From NCBI GenBank assembly GCA_038239305.1, contig JBBSEW010000012.1:5071-69070 (forward strand): 64,000 bases of DNA. The letters are read 5' to 3'. The notes below the pieces were generated by a model that ran no database searches, was not told the origin of the DNA, and was given only the letters and a program-made list of their open reading frames with translations. The translations under genes were made by a program, and so were the position numbers. Shown here in pieces: positions 52,428 to 61,135 of this stretch (within the stretch, counting starts at the first letter, position 1; every line of letters starts with the position of its first letter). Origin of the DNA: JALYUA01 sp038239305 (GTDB lineage Bacteria > Acidobacteriota > Thermoanaerobaculia > UBA5066 > Gp7-AA6).

Positions 52428-53645
52428 ATGGCTGAATTTCCTTCCCCCTTTTCGAGCATCGAGGAAGCCGTTGTGGACCTTCGCGCGGGCAAGTTCGTCG
52501 TGGTCGTCGACGACGAGGACCGTGAGAACGAGGGCGACCTCGTCATTGCCGCGGAAAAGGTCACGCCCCAGTCGATCAATTTCATGGCGCGGGAAGGGCG
52601 CGGTCTCATCTGCCTGGCGCTGACCGAGGAGCGGTGCGAGGAGCTCGGGCTTCCGCCCATGGTCGAGGACAACACCTCGAATTTCGGCACGGCGTTTACG
52701 GTCTCGATCGAGGCGCGGGGCCGCACGACGACCGGAATCTCGGCCGCCGACCGCGCGGCGACGGTTCTCGCGGCCGTGGATCCGAAGACGAAACCGGCGG
52801 ATCTCGCCCGGCCGGGTCACATGTTCCCCCTGCGGGCCCAGAAGGGCGGGGTCTTGAAACGCGCCGGCCAGACGGAAGCCTCGGTCGATCTCGCCCGCAT
52901 CGCCGGACTGAATCCTTCCGCCGTGATCTGCGAGGTCATGAACGAGGACGGCACGATGGCCCGCGTTCCGGACCTGGCCGTTTTCTGCGCGAAGCACGCG
53001 ATCCGCATGGTCACCGTCGCCGATCTGATCCGCCACCGCATGCAGAACGAGCGGCTCGTCCACCGCATCGCGTCGCCTCATCTCCCGACGACCTTCGGCG
53101 AGTTCCGGCTCCACGCCTATCGAAGCAGCGTCACCTCGGAAGAGCACGTGGCGCTCGTTCACGGCGACATCTCCGAGGACGAGCCCGTCCTGGTCCGGGT
53201 CCACTCGCAGTGCCTGACCGGAGACGTGTTCGGCTCCTCGCGCTGCGACTGCGGCGCGCAGCTCGCGCTCGCGATGGAGAAGATCGTCGAGGAAGGGAAG
53301 GGTGTATTCCTCTACCTTCTCCAGGAGGGCCGCGGGATCGGCCTCCTCAACAAGCTGAAGGCGTACGAGCTCCAGGACCAGGGGCACGACACCGTTTCCG
53401 CCAACGAGAAGCTCGGGTTTCCGCCCGACATTCGCAACTACGGCGTGGGCTCTCAGATCCTGCGCGACCTCGGCGTGCGGAAGATCCGGCTGATGACGAA
53501 CAATCCCTCGAAGTACGTCGCCATCGGAGGCTTCGGGCTCGAGATCGTCGAGCGGGTGTCCCTCGAGATCGGCCCCACCGACCGTTCGCGCAAGTACCTC
53601 GAGGCGAAGAAGAACAAGATGGGGCATCTGTTGAAGATGGTGTGA
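52428..53645 (+). CDS. ribBA: Bifunctional DHBP synthase / GTP cyclohydrolase II
   Basis: 405 residues from ATG 52428 (ATG 52410 would add six residues). N-terminal RibB domain: VVVVDDEDRENEGDLVIAAE (metal-binding acidic loop), TGISAADRAATV, RPGHMFPLRAQKGGVLKRAGQTEASVDLARIAG. C-terminal RibA domain from about 205: zinc-binding VHSQCLTGDVFGSSRCDCGAQL (three Cys), LQEGRGIGLLNKLKAYELQD, and IRLMTNNPSKY. It catalyses the two entry reactions of riboflavin synthesis. No other rib genes are adjacent. Confidence 0.97.
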   Translation: MAEFPSPFSSIEEAVVDLRAGKFVVVVDDEDRENEGDLVIAAEKVTPQSINFMAREGRGLICLALTEERCEELGLPPMVEDNTSNFGTAFTVSIEARGRTTTGISAADRAATVLAAVDPKTKPADLARPGHMFPLRAQKGGVLKRAGQTEASVDLARIAGLNPSAVICEVMNEDGTMARVPDLAVFCAKHAIRMVTVADLIRHRMQNERLVHRIASPHLPTTFGEFRLHAYRSSVTSEEHVALVHGDISEDEPVLVRVHSQCLTGDVFGSSRCDCGAQLALAMEKIVEEGKGVFLYLLQEGRGIGLLNKLKAYELQDQGHDTVSANEKLGFPPDIRNYGVGSQILRDLGVRKIRLMTNNPSKYVAIGGFGLEIVERVSLEIGPTDRSRKYLEAKKNKMGHLLKMV

Positions 53646-53870
53646 AGCGAGCTGTCGGCTTTCCGCTCTCCACTGTCGGACATCCGCTGGCCGATCACGG
53701 AGTACGGTGAGGTTCGCCTCGCTTCTCACCCGACTTCGGTTCAACCCGCTCCCCGCCTCCACCTCGAAGCCGTAGACTCCCGAGCGGCAATTGGAAACAG
53801 CAACGAACAACAGATAGCGCGAAGCGGATGGCCGGCGGCGGACGGCTCACGCTATCCAACCGGAGGTCCC

Positions 53871-54719
53871 ATGGCCCCCAAGCTCTTCGACGTCTCGGCG
53901 TCGTCACCGAATCCCGGACCCCGCGCCCGCGTGCTCGCCATCGTGGTCGCGCTCGTCGTCCTGTTCCTGATCGGAAATCCCGTCAAGGTGATCCCGGCGG
54001 GTCACGTGGGCGTGAAGAACTTCTTCGGGAACGTATCCTCGGATGTCCTGCCGCCGGGGGCCCACGTCGTGTTTCCGTTCACGCGAGTGATCCCGTTCTC
54101 GGTCCAGACGCAGGAGATGAAAGAGAACGCGGAGGTGCCATCCCAGGAGGGGCTCACCATGGACCTCGAGTGCTCCCTGCTGTATCGCCTCGATCCCACG
54201 AAGGCGGCGGAGCTCTATAAGACCGTCGGATCGGACTATCCTCACATCGTTGTCGAGCCGCAGATCCGTTCGGCTCTCCGCGAGGTGACGGCGTCCTACG
54301 AGGCGAAGGCTCTTTATTCGGCGCAGCGGGAAAAGATCGCGACGGAAATCTTCGCGCTGTTCAACCAGATGTCGCGGGACCGGGGGATCATCGCGGACGC
54401 CGTCCTCCTCCGGAAGATCGGCCTCCCTCCCGTCGTCGCCAACGCCATCCAGGAAAAGCTGAAACGCGAGCAGGAAGCGGAGCAGATGAAGTTCGTGCTG
54501 CAGAAGGAACAGCAGGAAGCGGAGCGCAAGCGCATCGAGGCGCAGGGCATCGCCGACTTCCAGAAGATCGTCGCGTCGGGAATCTCGGCGCAGCTTCTCG
54601 AGTGGAAGGGCATCGAGGCGACCGAAAAGCTCGCCATGTCGCCGAACACGAAGGTCGTCGTGATCGGAAATCCGAAATCCGGATTGCCGATCATTCTCGG
54701 CAACGACACGACGAAATAG
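53871..54719 (+). CDS. SPFH/prohibitin-family membrane protein
   Basis: 282 residues. One N-terminal membrane helix (VLAIVVALVVLFLIGNPV), then the SPFH (band 7) domain: IPAGHVGVKNFFGNVSSDVLPPGAHVVFPF, VPSQEGLTMDLECSLLYRLDPTKAAELYK, and a coiled coil (EKLKREQEAEQMKFVLQKEQQEAERKRIEAQGIADFQKI). This is the prohibitin-like arrangement that forms large membrane rings. Role in this organism unknown. ATG 53871 lies in CGGAGGTCCCATGG. Confidence 0.92.
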   Translation: MAPKLFDVSASSPNPGPRARVLAIVVALVVLFLIGNPVKVIPAGHVGVKNFFGNVSSDVLPPGAHVVFPFTRVIPFSVQTQEMKENAEVPSQEGLTMDLECSLLYRLDPTKAAELYKTVGSDYPHIVVEPQIRSALREVTASYEAKALYSAQREKIATEIFALFNQMSRDRGIIADAVLLRKIGLPPVVANAIQEKLKREQEAEQMKFVLQKEQQEAERKRIEAQGIADFQKIVASGISAQLLEWKGIEATEKLAMSPNTKVVVIGNPKSGLPIILGNDTTK

Positions 54720-55023
54720 AAACGAACTGTTCGTTTTCCGCTGCCCAGCTCTCCGATCGAGAGCGACTCCGCGACCAGGGAATGCCTGGAAATCGTGTCG
54801 CCGGCCCCCGTCGCCGCGGCTCGACGTCCGGGGGCGGCGGACCCGAGCCGGGAGCGGCGAACGGACAACAGGCACGAAGCGACGGACGACGGATGACGAA
54901 CGACGAACGACGGACGACGGACAGAACCATGCGCCGGCTGCCCGCCGACAACGGACAGCCGACAGAGGACAGCGGAGAGCGAACGGCTGAGGCTCCTCTT
55001 TCAAGCCCTGCTAGCATCGCGCC
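54720..55023. other. Low-complexity spacer with GACGGACGAC-type repeats
   Basis: 304 bases with no credible gene. From about 54878 to 54925 it contains units such as GACGGACGAC, GACGAACGAC and ACGGACAG; a second weaker set (GACAGCCGACAGAGGACAGC) follows to about 54980. The mobA start lies at its end. Confidence 0.65.
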
Positions 55024-55614
55024 ATGACCCTGGACATTCCGGCGGCCGTTCTCGCGGGTGGAGCTTCGAAGCGCATGGGCGTCCCGAAGGCCACGCTGCC
55101 GTACGGCCGGGGGACGCTCGCCGGGCACCAGGTCGAGCGTCTCGCGGCGGTCTTCCGGGAGGTCTGGCTCGTCGTGCGGGAAGTACCCGACTATTCTCCG
55201 GTCCCCGCCCGCCTGCTCTTCGACTCGGATCCCGAACGTTCCGCGATGTCGGGCCTCCTGCGCGCGCTCGAAGAGTGCGAGGATCGCGTGTTCGTTCTCG
55301 CCGTCGATCTGCCGCTCGTTCCGGATCCGGTCCTGCGCGCGATCGCGCAGAGAGGGCTCGAGTCGCCGGCCAGCGCCGTTCTCCCCGAGACCGCCGGTGA
55401 GCTGCAGCCTCTCGCGGGAGTCTGGAGTCGCGAGGCTCTCCCTGAGGCGAGACGCCGGGCGGAGAAGGGCGAGCGTTCCCTTCGGGCTCTGGCCGACGCG
55501 GTCGGCGCCGAGCACTTCCCGGAGAACGCGTGGCGCCGCCTCGACCCGTCTGGAAACGCGTTCTCGAACCTGAACACGATCGAGGACTGGGTCGTGGCCC
55601 GGGAGCGGGCGTGA
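55024..55614 (+). CDS. mobA: Molybdenum cofactor guanylyltransferase-like protein
   Basis: 196 residues. The nucleotidyltransferase signature LAGGASKRMGVPKATLPYG is at residues 11-29, followed by LFDSDPERSAMSGLLRALEE and FVLAVDLPLVPDPVL (metal-binding D). These are MobA features: transfer of GMP (or CMP) to molybdopterin. It is the first gene of a Moco cluster and overlaps moaC by GTGA. A MocA-type cytidylyltransferase role is possible since the families are close. Confidence 0.9.
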   Translation: MTLDIPAAVLAGGASKRMGVPKATLPYGRGTLAGHQVERLAAVFREVWLVVREVPDYSPVPARLLFDSDPERSAMSGLLRALEECEDRVFVLAVDLPLVPDPVLRAIAQRGLESPASAVLPETAGELQPLAGVWSREALPEARRRAEKGERSLRALADAVGAEHFPENAWRRLDPSGNAFSNLNTIEDWVVARERA

Positions 55615-56177
55615 GCGACCGGCAGGACGCTCCCGGCCCGCCGCCGAAGGGGCCCCGTCGCCCGCGAGCGGCGACGCCGCGCCGCGGAAGCGTGTTGCAC
55701 CTCGATGCGCGCGGCCGGGCTCGCATGGTGGACGTCGGAGGAAAGCCGACGACCCGCCGCACGGCGGTCGCGCGGGGCACCGTCCGGCTGAATGCCGCCG
55801 CGTTCGCCGCGCTGTCGCAGGGAAAACTTTCGAAAGGCGACGCGCTCGCCGTCGCCCGCCTCGCCGGAATCCTCGCCGCCAAGCGCACATCGGAGATCGT
55901 GCCGCTCGCTCACCCGATCGCCCTGGACGCCGTGTCCGTCGAGTGTGACCTCGATCCGAAGACGCGGTCGGTCGTGGTCACCGCTACGGCGTCCACCGCC
56001 GCCCGGACGGGAGTCGAGATGGAAGCCCTCACCGCCGTCGCGGGCGCCTGCCTCGCGCTCTACGACATGGCGAAGGCGATCGACCGCTCGATCACCATCG
56101 CGGAGATCGTTCTGCTCGAAAAGAGGGGCGGGCGCTCCGGGATCTATCGCCGCCCGCGCTCGGCCTCCCGTTCCTGA
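55611..56177 (+). CDS. moaC: Cyclic pyranopterin monophosphate synthase
   Basis: 188 residues from GTG 55611. After about 35 Arg/Pro-rich residues the MoaC core runs RARMVDVGGKPTTRRTAVARGTV, LAAKRTSEIVPLAHPIALDAVSVEC, TGVEMEALTAVAGACLALYDMAKAIDR and IVLLEKRGGRSG. The conserved Lys, His and Asp of the active site lie in these segments. It completes the first step of molybdopterin synthesis with MoaA, which is not in the window. The N-terminal extension is unusual and may be dispensable. Confidence 0.95.
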   Translation: MSDRQDAPGPPPKGPRRPRAATPRRGSVLHLDARGRARMVDVGGKPTTRRTAVARGTVRLNAAAFAALSQGKLSKGDALAVARLAGILAAKRTSEIVPLAHPIALDAVSVECDLDPKTRSVVVTATASTAARTGVEMEALTAVAGACLALYDMAKAIDRSITIAEIVLLEKRGGRSGIYRRPRSASRS

Positions 56178-56214
56178 TCGGCTCCGGATTAAGCTTCCGT
56201 CGTCGCGTGGGAAA

Positions 56215-56745
56215 ATGACTTCGATGAACGAGGCGATCCGTGTGGCGATCGTGACCGTGTCCGACGGCGTCGCCGCGGGGGCGCGCGAGGATCGGGGCGG
56301 GCCGGCCTGCGAAGCGGTCTTTACCGCATCGAACATTCCGCACCGGATCGTCTCCCGATCGGTCTGTTCCGACGATCGGGATCGCGTGGCCGCCACGATC
56401 CGGGATCTCACGGACCGCGGCGTGACGGACCTCGTGGTGCTGACGGGAGGCACCGGCGTCGCGCCTCGAGACCGCACGCCGGAAGCGGTGCGGGACGTGG
56501 TGTCATTCGAGATCCCGGGCCTGGCGGAGAAGATGCGCGCGGACACGGGCGCGGATTTTCCGGCCGCCTACCTCTCGCGGCAGGTCGTCGGCGTCCGCGG
56601 AGAGACCCTCGTCGTCGCGCTGCCGGGATCGCCGGCTGGAGCCGCAGACTGTCTGCGGGCCATCCTCACGCTCCTGCCGCACGCGATCGCACTCGCCCGG
56701 GGCAGCCAGCCTTCCCATCCTCGCCCGCCGGACGGCTCCGCTTGA
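56215..56745 (+). CDS. mogA: MogA/MoaB-type molybdopterin adenylyltransferase
   Basis: 176 residues from ATG 56215 (ATG 56224 also possible). MoCF fold: VAIVTVSDGVAAGAREDRGGP, and the molybdopterin-binding LTGGTGVAPRDRTPEAV at about 80-96, then LPGSPAGAADCLRAIL. It adenylates molybdopterin before metal insertion. MogA and MoaB cannot be separated by these motifs. It lies 38 bases after moaC and overlaps the NamZ-MobB fusion by TTGA. Confidence 0.93.
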   Translation: MTSMNEAIRVAIVTVSDGVAAGAREDRGGPACEAVFTASNIPHRIVSRSVCSDDRDRVAATIRDLTDRGVTDLVVLTGGTGVAPRDRTPEAVRDVVSFEIPGLAEKMRADTGADFPAAYLSRQVVGVRGETLVVALPGSPAGAADCLRAILTLLPHAIALARGSQPSHPRPPDGSA

Positions 56746-58409
56746 GCGCGGTGCGGCCGGGGATCGACGGTCTCCTCGCCGACCCCTCTCCGGTTGTGGG
56801 GCGCCGGATCGGGTTGATCACGAATCCGTCGGGCGTGACCGCAGGCGGCGTGCCGAGCTGGCAGGCGCTTCACACGCTTCCCGGAGCAACCCTCGCCCGC
56901 CTCTTCGGACCCGAGCACGGCGTCGACGGGGGCGCCATCTACATGGAAGCGGTGGGCCGAGGGACCCACGTGCCGACGGGTCTTCCCGCCGTTTCGCTTT
57001 ACGGCGCCACGGAGGAAACCTTGAAGCCGCGGCGCGAGGATCTGAACGGCCTGGATGCCCTCGTCTTCGACGTCGCGGATGTGGGAAGCCGCTACTACAC
57101 GTACATATGGACGATGATGCTGGCGATGGAGGCCTGCGCCGAAGCGGGCCTCCGATTCGTCGTCTGCGATCGCCCGAATCCCATCGGGGGCCCGGTCGAG
57201 GGCGCCCCGCAGGATCCGGATCTCCTTTCGTTCGTCGGCCTTCATCCGATCGCGGTGCGGCACGGCATGACGGCCGCCGAGCTCGCCCATCTCCTGCGGG
57301 GGGAGAGGAAGATCGACGTCGACCTCGTCGTCGTGCCGATGAAGGGTTGGGCGCGGAACACGCCTTTCGCGCGCACGGGACTTCCCTGGGTGTCGCCCTC
57401 GCCGAACATCCCGTCCCCCGCGACCGCGCTCGTGTATCCGGGGATGTGCCTGCTCGAGGGGACGAACCTGTCGGAGGGCCGCGGAACGACTCGCCCGTTC
57501 GAGGTTTTCGGAGCCCCGTGGCTCGAGGCGGGCCCCTTCGCGGACGCGCTGAATTCCCGCGCGCTTCCGGGCGTCACGTTCGTCCCGACTCACTTTCGTC
57601 CGATGTTCGACAAGCATGCGGGAGAAACCTGCGGCGGCGCGCTCTTCCACGTCACCGATCCCGGTACGTTTCCGTCCTTCGAGACGGGTCTCGTGATCGT
57701 CGAGACCGCTCGAAGGATGAACCCGGGGCGTTTCGCCTGGCGCACGGAGCCCTACGAGTTCGATCCGCGGCCCGCGATCGACCTTCTCACGGGATCCACC
57801 CTGTTCCGGCGGCTGGTGGACGCGGGGGAAGACATCGCTCCGGAAATCGCCCGCCATGCCGCCGGCGCCATCCTTTTCCGCGCGCGCCGGGCCCCCCACC
57901 GCCTGTACCCGGACGAGAAGCCCGCCGCGGTGGCGCTCGTCGGAGGCCACAACTCCGGAAAGACCAGTGTCCTCGTCGATCTCGTTCCGCGCCTCCAGGC
58001 CCGAGGGTTCGTCGTCGGCACGCTGAAGCACACGTCGAAGGACGCCGAAGACGACGTCCCCGGCAAGGACTCGTTCACGCACGCGCGGGTCAGGCCGGCT
58101 GTGGCCTCCTTCGTGACGCCGGAGCGCTCGACGGCTCGCCGCTTCGGGGGCGAGGAACCGATCGAGGACCTGCTCGCGCGCGAGTATGCCCGGTGCGACG
58201 TCGTGCTCATCGAGGGTTACAAGGCGCTTCCCGTGCCGAGGATCGAAGTGACGAGGCGGGGGATATCGCGCCCGTCGATCGAGCGACCCGCCGCCCGCGT
58301 ATCGGATCAGGGAGCGGAACCGGATGGCGTTCCGACGTTCGCGTTCGGGGATACGGAACGGATCGCCGACGCCATCCTGGAGCTCGCCGGCCTGGCCCGC
58401 CGGGGCTGA
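56742..58409 (+). CDS. NamZ (DUF1343)-MobB fusion protein
   Basis: 555 residues from TTG 56742. Residues 1-385 match DUF1343/NamZ, exo-beta-N-acetylmuramidases: GIDGLLADPSPVVGRRIGLITNPSGVT, LFGPEHGVDG, LDALVFDVADVGSRYYTYIWTM, CDRPNPIGGPVEG, GLPWVSPSPNIPSPATALVYPG, LEGTNLSEGRGTTRPFEVFGAPW. Residues about 390-555 match MobB: GGHNSGKTSVLVDLVPRLQ (P-loop), VVGTLKHTSKDAEDDVPGKDSFTHA, CDVVLIEGYKALPVPRIEV. MobB binds GTP and assists MobA. No signal peptide is visible, so the NamZ half would be cytoplasmic. The coding is continuous, with no stop or frame change at the junction. Confidence 0.9.
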   Translation: MSAVRPGIDGLLADPSPVVGRRIGLITNPSGVTAGGVPSWQALHTLPGATLARLFGPEHGVDGGAIYMEAVGRGTHVPTGLPAVSLYGATEETLKPRREDLNGLDALVFDVADVGSRYYTYIWTMMLAMEACAEAGLRFVVCDRPNPIGGPVEGAPQDPDLLSFVGLHPIAVRHGMTAAELAHLLRGERKIDVDLVVVPMKGWARNTPFARTGLPWVSPSPNIPSPATALVYPGMCLLEGTNLSEGRGTTRPFEVFGAPWLEAGPFADALNSRALPGVTFVPTHFRPMFDKHAGETCGGALFHVTDPGTFPSFETGLVIVETARRMNPGRFAWRTEPYEFDPRPAIDLLTGSTLFRRLVDAGEDIAPEIARHAAGAILFRARRAPHRLYPDEKPAAVALVGGHNSGKTSVLVDLVPRLQARGFVVGTLKHTSKDAEDDVPGKDSFTHARVRPAVASFVTPERSTARRFGGEEPIEDLLAREYARCDVVLIEGYKALPVPRIEVTRRGISRPSIERPAARVSDQGAEPDGVPTFAFGDTERIADAILELAGLARRG

Positions 58410-58464
58410 CCGCCCGGAAGCGGAAAAAGGAAGTGGGCCGGCGGCGATCGGCTGAGCGCCCGGC

Positions 58465-59337
58465 TCAGCGATCGAGCGCGAGACGGACGTTGCGGACCAG
58501 CTCCGAAACGGTGAACGGCTTCTGGATGAAACCGAATACGCCGTCCGCGATGCTCCTGTCTCCCTCCGATTGCTCGCCGTGACCGGACATGAAGAGAGCG
58601 CGCAACCCGGGGGATCGGAGCTGCAGGCGCGCGATGAGCTCCGGGCCGCCGCAACCGGGCATCATGACGTCCGTGACGACCAGGTCGATCGGGTCGGTGT
58701 GGTGTGCAAACAGGCTCTCGGCGTTGTTCCCGTTCTCGGCTTCCAGGACGTTGTAACCCGCGGAGATGAGGATGCGCCGGGCGAGCTGGCGAACTCCCGC
58801 CTCGTCCTCGACGAGCAGGATCGTCTCCGACGGGGCGTTGGACAGGACCGGGATTACCGCCTGGTTCCCCGGAGCAGCGGCCTCGCCCTCGGCACGCGGC
58901 AGATAGACGCGAAAGGTCGTACCGTGCCCGGGCTCGCTGTATACCCAGATATAGCCCTTGCTCTGCTGAACGATGCCGTAGGTCATCGAGAGGCCGAGAC
59001 CTGTGCCCTTCCCGTTCTCCTTCGTCGTGAAGAACGGCTCGAAGAGACGCTGCTGGGTTTCCTTCGACATTCCGGTTCCGGTGTCCGTGATCGCGAACAT
59101 GACGTAGTGACCCCGGACGACGGACTGCTGATGAAAGGCCGAGTCCTCGAGCAGGACTTCCGTCGTCTCGATCGTGATCCGTCCGCCGCCCGCCATGGCG
59201 TCCCGTGCGTTGACGACGAGGTTCATCACGACCTGCTCGAGCTGGCTCCGATCGGCGAGCGCGGACGAGAGGTCCGGAGCGAGGAGAAGCGTGACGTCGA
59301 TGTCGTCGCCGATCAGCCGGCGAAGCATCCCCATCAT
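58465..59337 (-). CDS. HATPase-REC fragment of a frameshifted hybrid histidine kinase
   Basis: Open fragment of 290 residues. It starts inside the kinase (MMGMLRRLIGDDIDVTLLLAPDLS) and holds the ATP-binding HATPase domain (VVMNLVVNARDAMAGGG; DTGTGMSKETQQRLFEPFFTTKENGKGTGLGLSMTYGIV) and a C-terminal receiver domain (ILLVEDEAGVRQLARRIL; DLVVTDVMMPGCGGPEL; IQKPF). The ATG at 59337 overlaps the stop of the preceding fragment, but its sequence continues the HisKA end of that fragment directly, so it is better read as the 3' part of one gene. Confidence 0.85.
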   Translation of the reverse strand: MMGMLRRLIGDDIDVTLLLAPDLSSALADRSQLEQVVMNLVVNARDAMAGGGRITIETTEVLLEDSAFHQQSVVRGHYVMFAITDTGTGMSKETQQRLFEPFFTTKENGKGTGLGLSMTYGIVQQSKGYIWVYSEPGHGTTFRVYLPRAEGEAAAPGNQAVIPVLSNAPSETILLVEDEAGVRQLARRILISAGYNVLEAENGNNAESLFAHHTDPIDLVVTDVMMPGCGGPELIARLQLRSPGLRALFMSGHGEQSEGDRSIADGVFGFIQKPFTVSELVRNVRLALDR

Positions 59338-60257
59338 GTCCGTGAGAGGCGATTGACGTCCAGCGGAGCGGGCCGCAGGACTCTATGGCGGCTGAACGCG
59401 AGGAGTTGTTTCGTAAGCCCCGACGCCCGCCGGGCCGCCTTGATGATCTCCGCGAGATCCAGCCCGTGTTCCTCCACAACGGCCGTGTCCCCGGCCATGA
59501 GCTCGGGGAAACCGAGGATCACCGTGAGGAGATTGTTGAAATCGTGAGCGACTCCCGAGGCGAGCCGGCCGATTGCGTCCATCTTGCCGGTCTGTCGGAT
59601 CTTCGCCTCGAGAGCGCGCCTCTCCGTGATGTCTTCGACGACCGAGATGAAATGTTGAGGCTGGCCTCGAGAATCGCGATGGAGGGACGTATTGACTCGC
59701 ACCCAGACGAAGTGCCCGTCCCGGTGGAGATACTTTTGTTCGGCGGCGGAGTGACGAGCCAGAGAGCCAGCGGCAAGCTGCTCGGGCGGCTCTGTTCCAA
59801 TGGATTCGCGGTCGGACTGAACGAGATCCTGGATCTCCCGATGCGTCAGGTCGTCCGCGGAATAGCCCAGAAGGTCGCCGAGCCGCTGGTTGACGCGCAG
59901 CCACTTTCCTTCGAGGCTCATGTGAGCGATCCCGACGGGGGCGGCGTCGAACGTCGAACGATAGAGGCGCTCGCTTTCCACCAGGGCGGCCGCGCGCGAG
60001 CCCACCTCGCCCTCGAGCATCTGGCTGTACTTGTCGTGGTAGTCGCCGTACGCCTTGAGCCGCAACAGATTCCGCACGCGCAGCCACAGCTCCGCGCGGT
60101 CCACGGGCTTCGAGAGAAAGTCCTCGGCACCCGCGCTGAGCCCCAGCATCCGGGCGCTGCGATCGTCCGTCGCGGTGACCATGATCACCGGGATGTTTTT
60201 GGTGGCGAGATTTCCCTTGAGCTTGGCCGTGACCTGATACCCGTCCATGCCCGGCAT
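59334..60257 (-). CDS. REC(C-half)-PAS-HisKA fragment of the same frameshifted kinase
   Basis: Open fragment of 307 residues. It begins at the phospho-Asp turn of a receiver domain (ITMPGMDGYQVTAKLKG when read from 60290), then has SAGAEDFLSKPVDRAEL, a PAS domain (RLYRSTFDAAPVGIAHMSLEGKWLRVNQRLGDLLGYSADDL) with PAC (FVWVRVNTSLHRDSRGQPQHFISVVEDITER), and HisKA with the acceptor His in GVAHDFNNLLTVILGF. It ends at VNRLSRT-stop, exactly where relatives read VNRL-T-DMMGMLRRLIG, the start of the next fragment. Confidence 0.85.
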   Translation of the reverse strand: MPGMDGYQVTAKLKGNLATKNIPVIMVTATDDRSARMLGLSAGAEDFLSKPVDRAELWLRVRNLLRLKAYGDYHDKYSQMLEGEVGSRAAALVESERLYRSTFDAAPVGIAHMSLEGKWLRVNQRLGDLLGYSADDLTHREIQDLVQSDRESIGTEPPEQLAAGSLARHSAAEQKYLHRDGHFVWVRVNTSLHRDSRGQPQHFISVVEDITERRALEAKIRQTGKMDAIGRLASGVAHDFNNLLTVILGFPELMAGDTAVVEEHGLDLAEIIKAARRASGLTKQLLAFSRHRVLRPAPLDVNRLSRT

Positions 60258-60443
60258 CGTGATGTCCAGAAGAATGAGATCGGGCGGGCTCGTTGCGATG
60301 AGGGCGAGCGCTTCTTCGCCGCTGGAGGCGGTCGAAAGGGCGAACCCTCGGACTTGAGCATCACCTCGAGCAATTGGCGGTTGAAGAGCTCGTCGTCCAC
60401 GATCAGGATGCGGCCGGGATGGTCGATGAATCGGGCCGCATGC

Positions 60444-60812
60444 TCATGGCGGGGCCAGCTGGGCCGCGACAGTCGCGAGAAAGTCCTGGTAACGGATCGG
60501 CTTGGCGATGTAGCCGTCGCAGCCTGCGGCGCGAATTCGCTCCTCATCTCCCTTCATCGCCAGGGCGGTGAGAGCGATGACGGGGATGGAGCGCGTCGCG
60601 TCATCGCGTTTGAGCAGCGCGGTGGCCTGGAGGCCGTCCATTCCGGGAAGCTGGATGTCCATGAGGATCAGCGCCGGCTGTTCCGCCCGTGCGAGTGTCA
60701 GACCCGCCTCGGCGTTCGTGGCCGTGACGACCGTGTGACCCGCCGACTGGAGCAGGAAGATCGCCAGCGACATATTGGCGGGGTTGTCCTCGACGATGAG
60801 AATCCTGGCCAC
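60444..60812 (-). CDS. CheY-like single-domain response regulator
   Basis: 122 residues from GTG 60812. Complete receiver domain: ILIVEDNPANMSLAIFLLQSAGH (acidic pocket), LILMDIQLPGMDGLQATALL (phospho-Asp), VIALTALAMKGDEERIRAAGCDGYIAKPI (Thr/Ala and Lys). The start lies two bases after the stop of the receiver remnant upstream, and its stop overlaps the likely ATG of the frameshifted kinase (ATGA), so it was part of a phosphorelay operon. Confidence 0.92.
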   Translation of the reverse strand: MARILIVEDNPANMSLAIFLLQSAGHTVVTATNAEAGLTLARAEQPALILMDIQLPGMDGLQATALLKRDDATRSIPVIALTALAMKGDEERIRAAGCDGYIAKPIRYQDFLATVAAQLAPP

Positions 60813-60814
60813 GG

Positions 60815-61123
60815 TCAGGACACCACAGTTCGGCCGGACATGGCTCGCCGGATCTCGGTGACGAAGCGGGCCCGATCAAATTCTCCTTTTTCCATGATCG
60901 CCATGACGCTGCCGGTCAGTTTTGCGCGATCGTCCGCCGTGAGCGGAAGGGCGGTGACGACGACGATCGGGATTCGCGCTGTTTCTACGCTGTCCTTCAG
61001 GGCCTTGACGACATCGATGTCCGATGACCCGAGGACGGCCCGGTCCTGACGGCCAGTCTCCGCGCGAGGGGTCGTCAAATTCCGCTCCTGCAATCCCGAG
61101 CGACGCCAGGCGGGTCGAGCCAT
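60815..61123 (-). pseudogene. Receiver-domain remnant
   Basis: Only the C-terminal half of a receiver is coherent: SSDIDVVKALKDSVETARIPIVVVTALPLTADDRAKLTGSVMAIMEKGEFDRARFVTEIRRAMSGR. It is clearly related to the last receiver of the preceding gene (VSGFDVVDTLRKDPTTAGIPILIVTAKQITAEDRKKLNGFVATVMEKATFD). The N-terminal half lacks the acidic pocket; in another frame RLASLGIAGAEFDDPS is readable, so at least one frameshift is likely. Adjacent 12 bases after the hybrid kinase. Confidence 0.65.
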
Positions 61124-61135
61124 AGCGGTGTCATG

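Larger units (their letters stand above)
58465..60447 (-). pseudogene. Hybrid sensor kinase REC-PAS-HisKA-HATPase-REC with three apparent -1 frameshifts
   Basis: The reading frame jumps three times. An ATG at 60447 overlaps the stop of the CheY-like gene (ATGA) and encodes MSMRPDSSTIPAAS-stop, while the continuation RILIVDDELFNRQLLEVMLKSEG is in another frame (shift near 60411-60413). The next shift is near 60342-60345, after KSEG and before FALSTASSGEEALALI. The last is near 59345-59347 between VNRL and TDMMGM. Each would be healed by one extra base. Either a decayed gene or sequence errors; neighbouring genes are intact. Confidence 0.75.
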
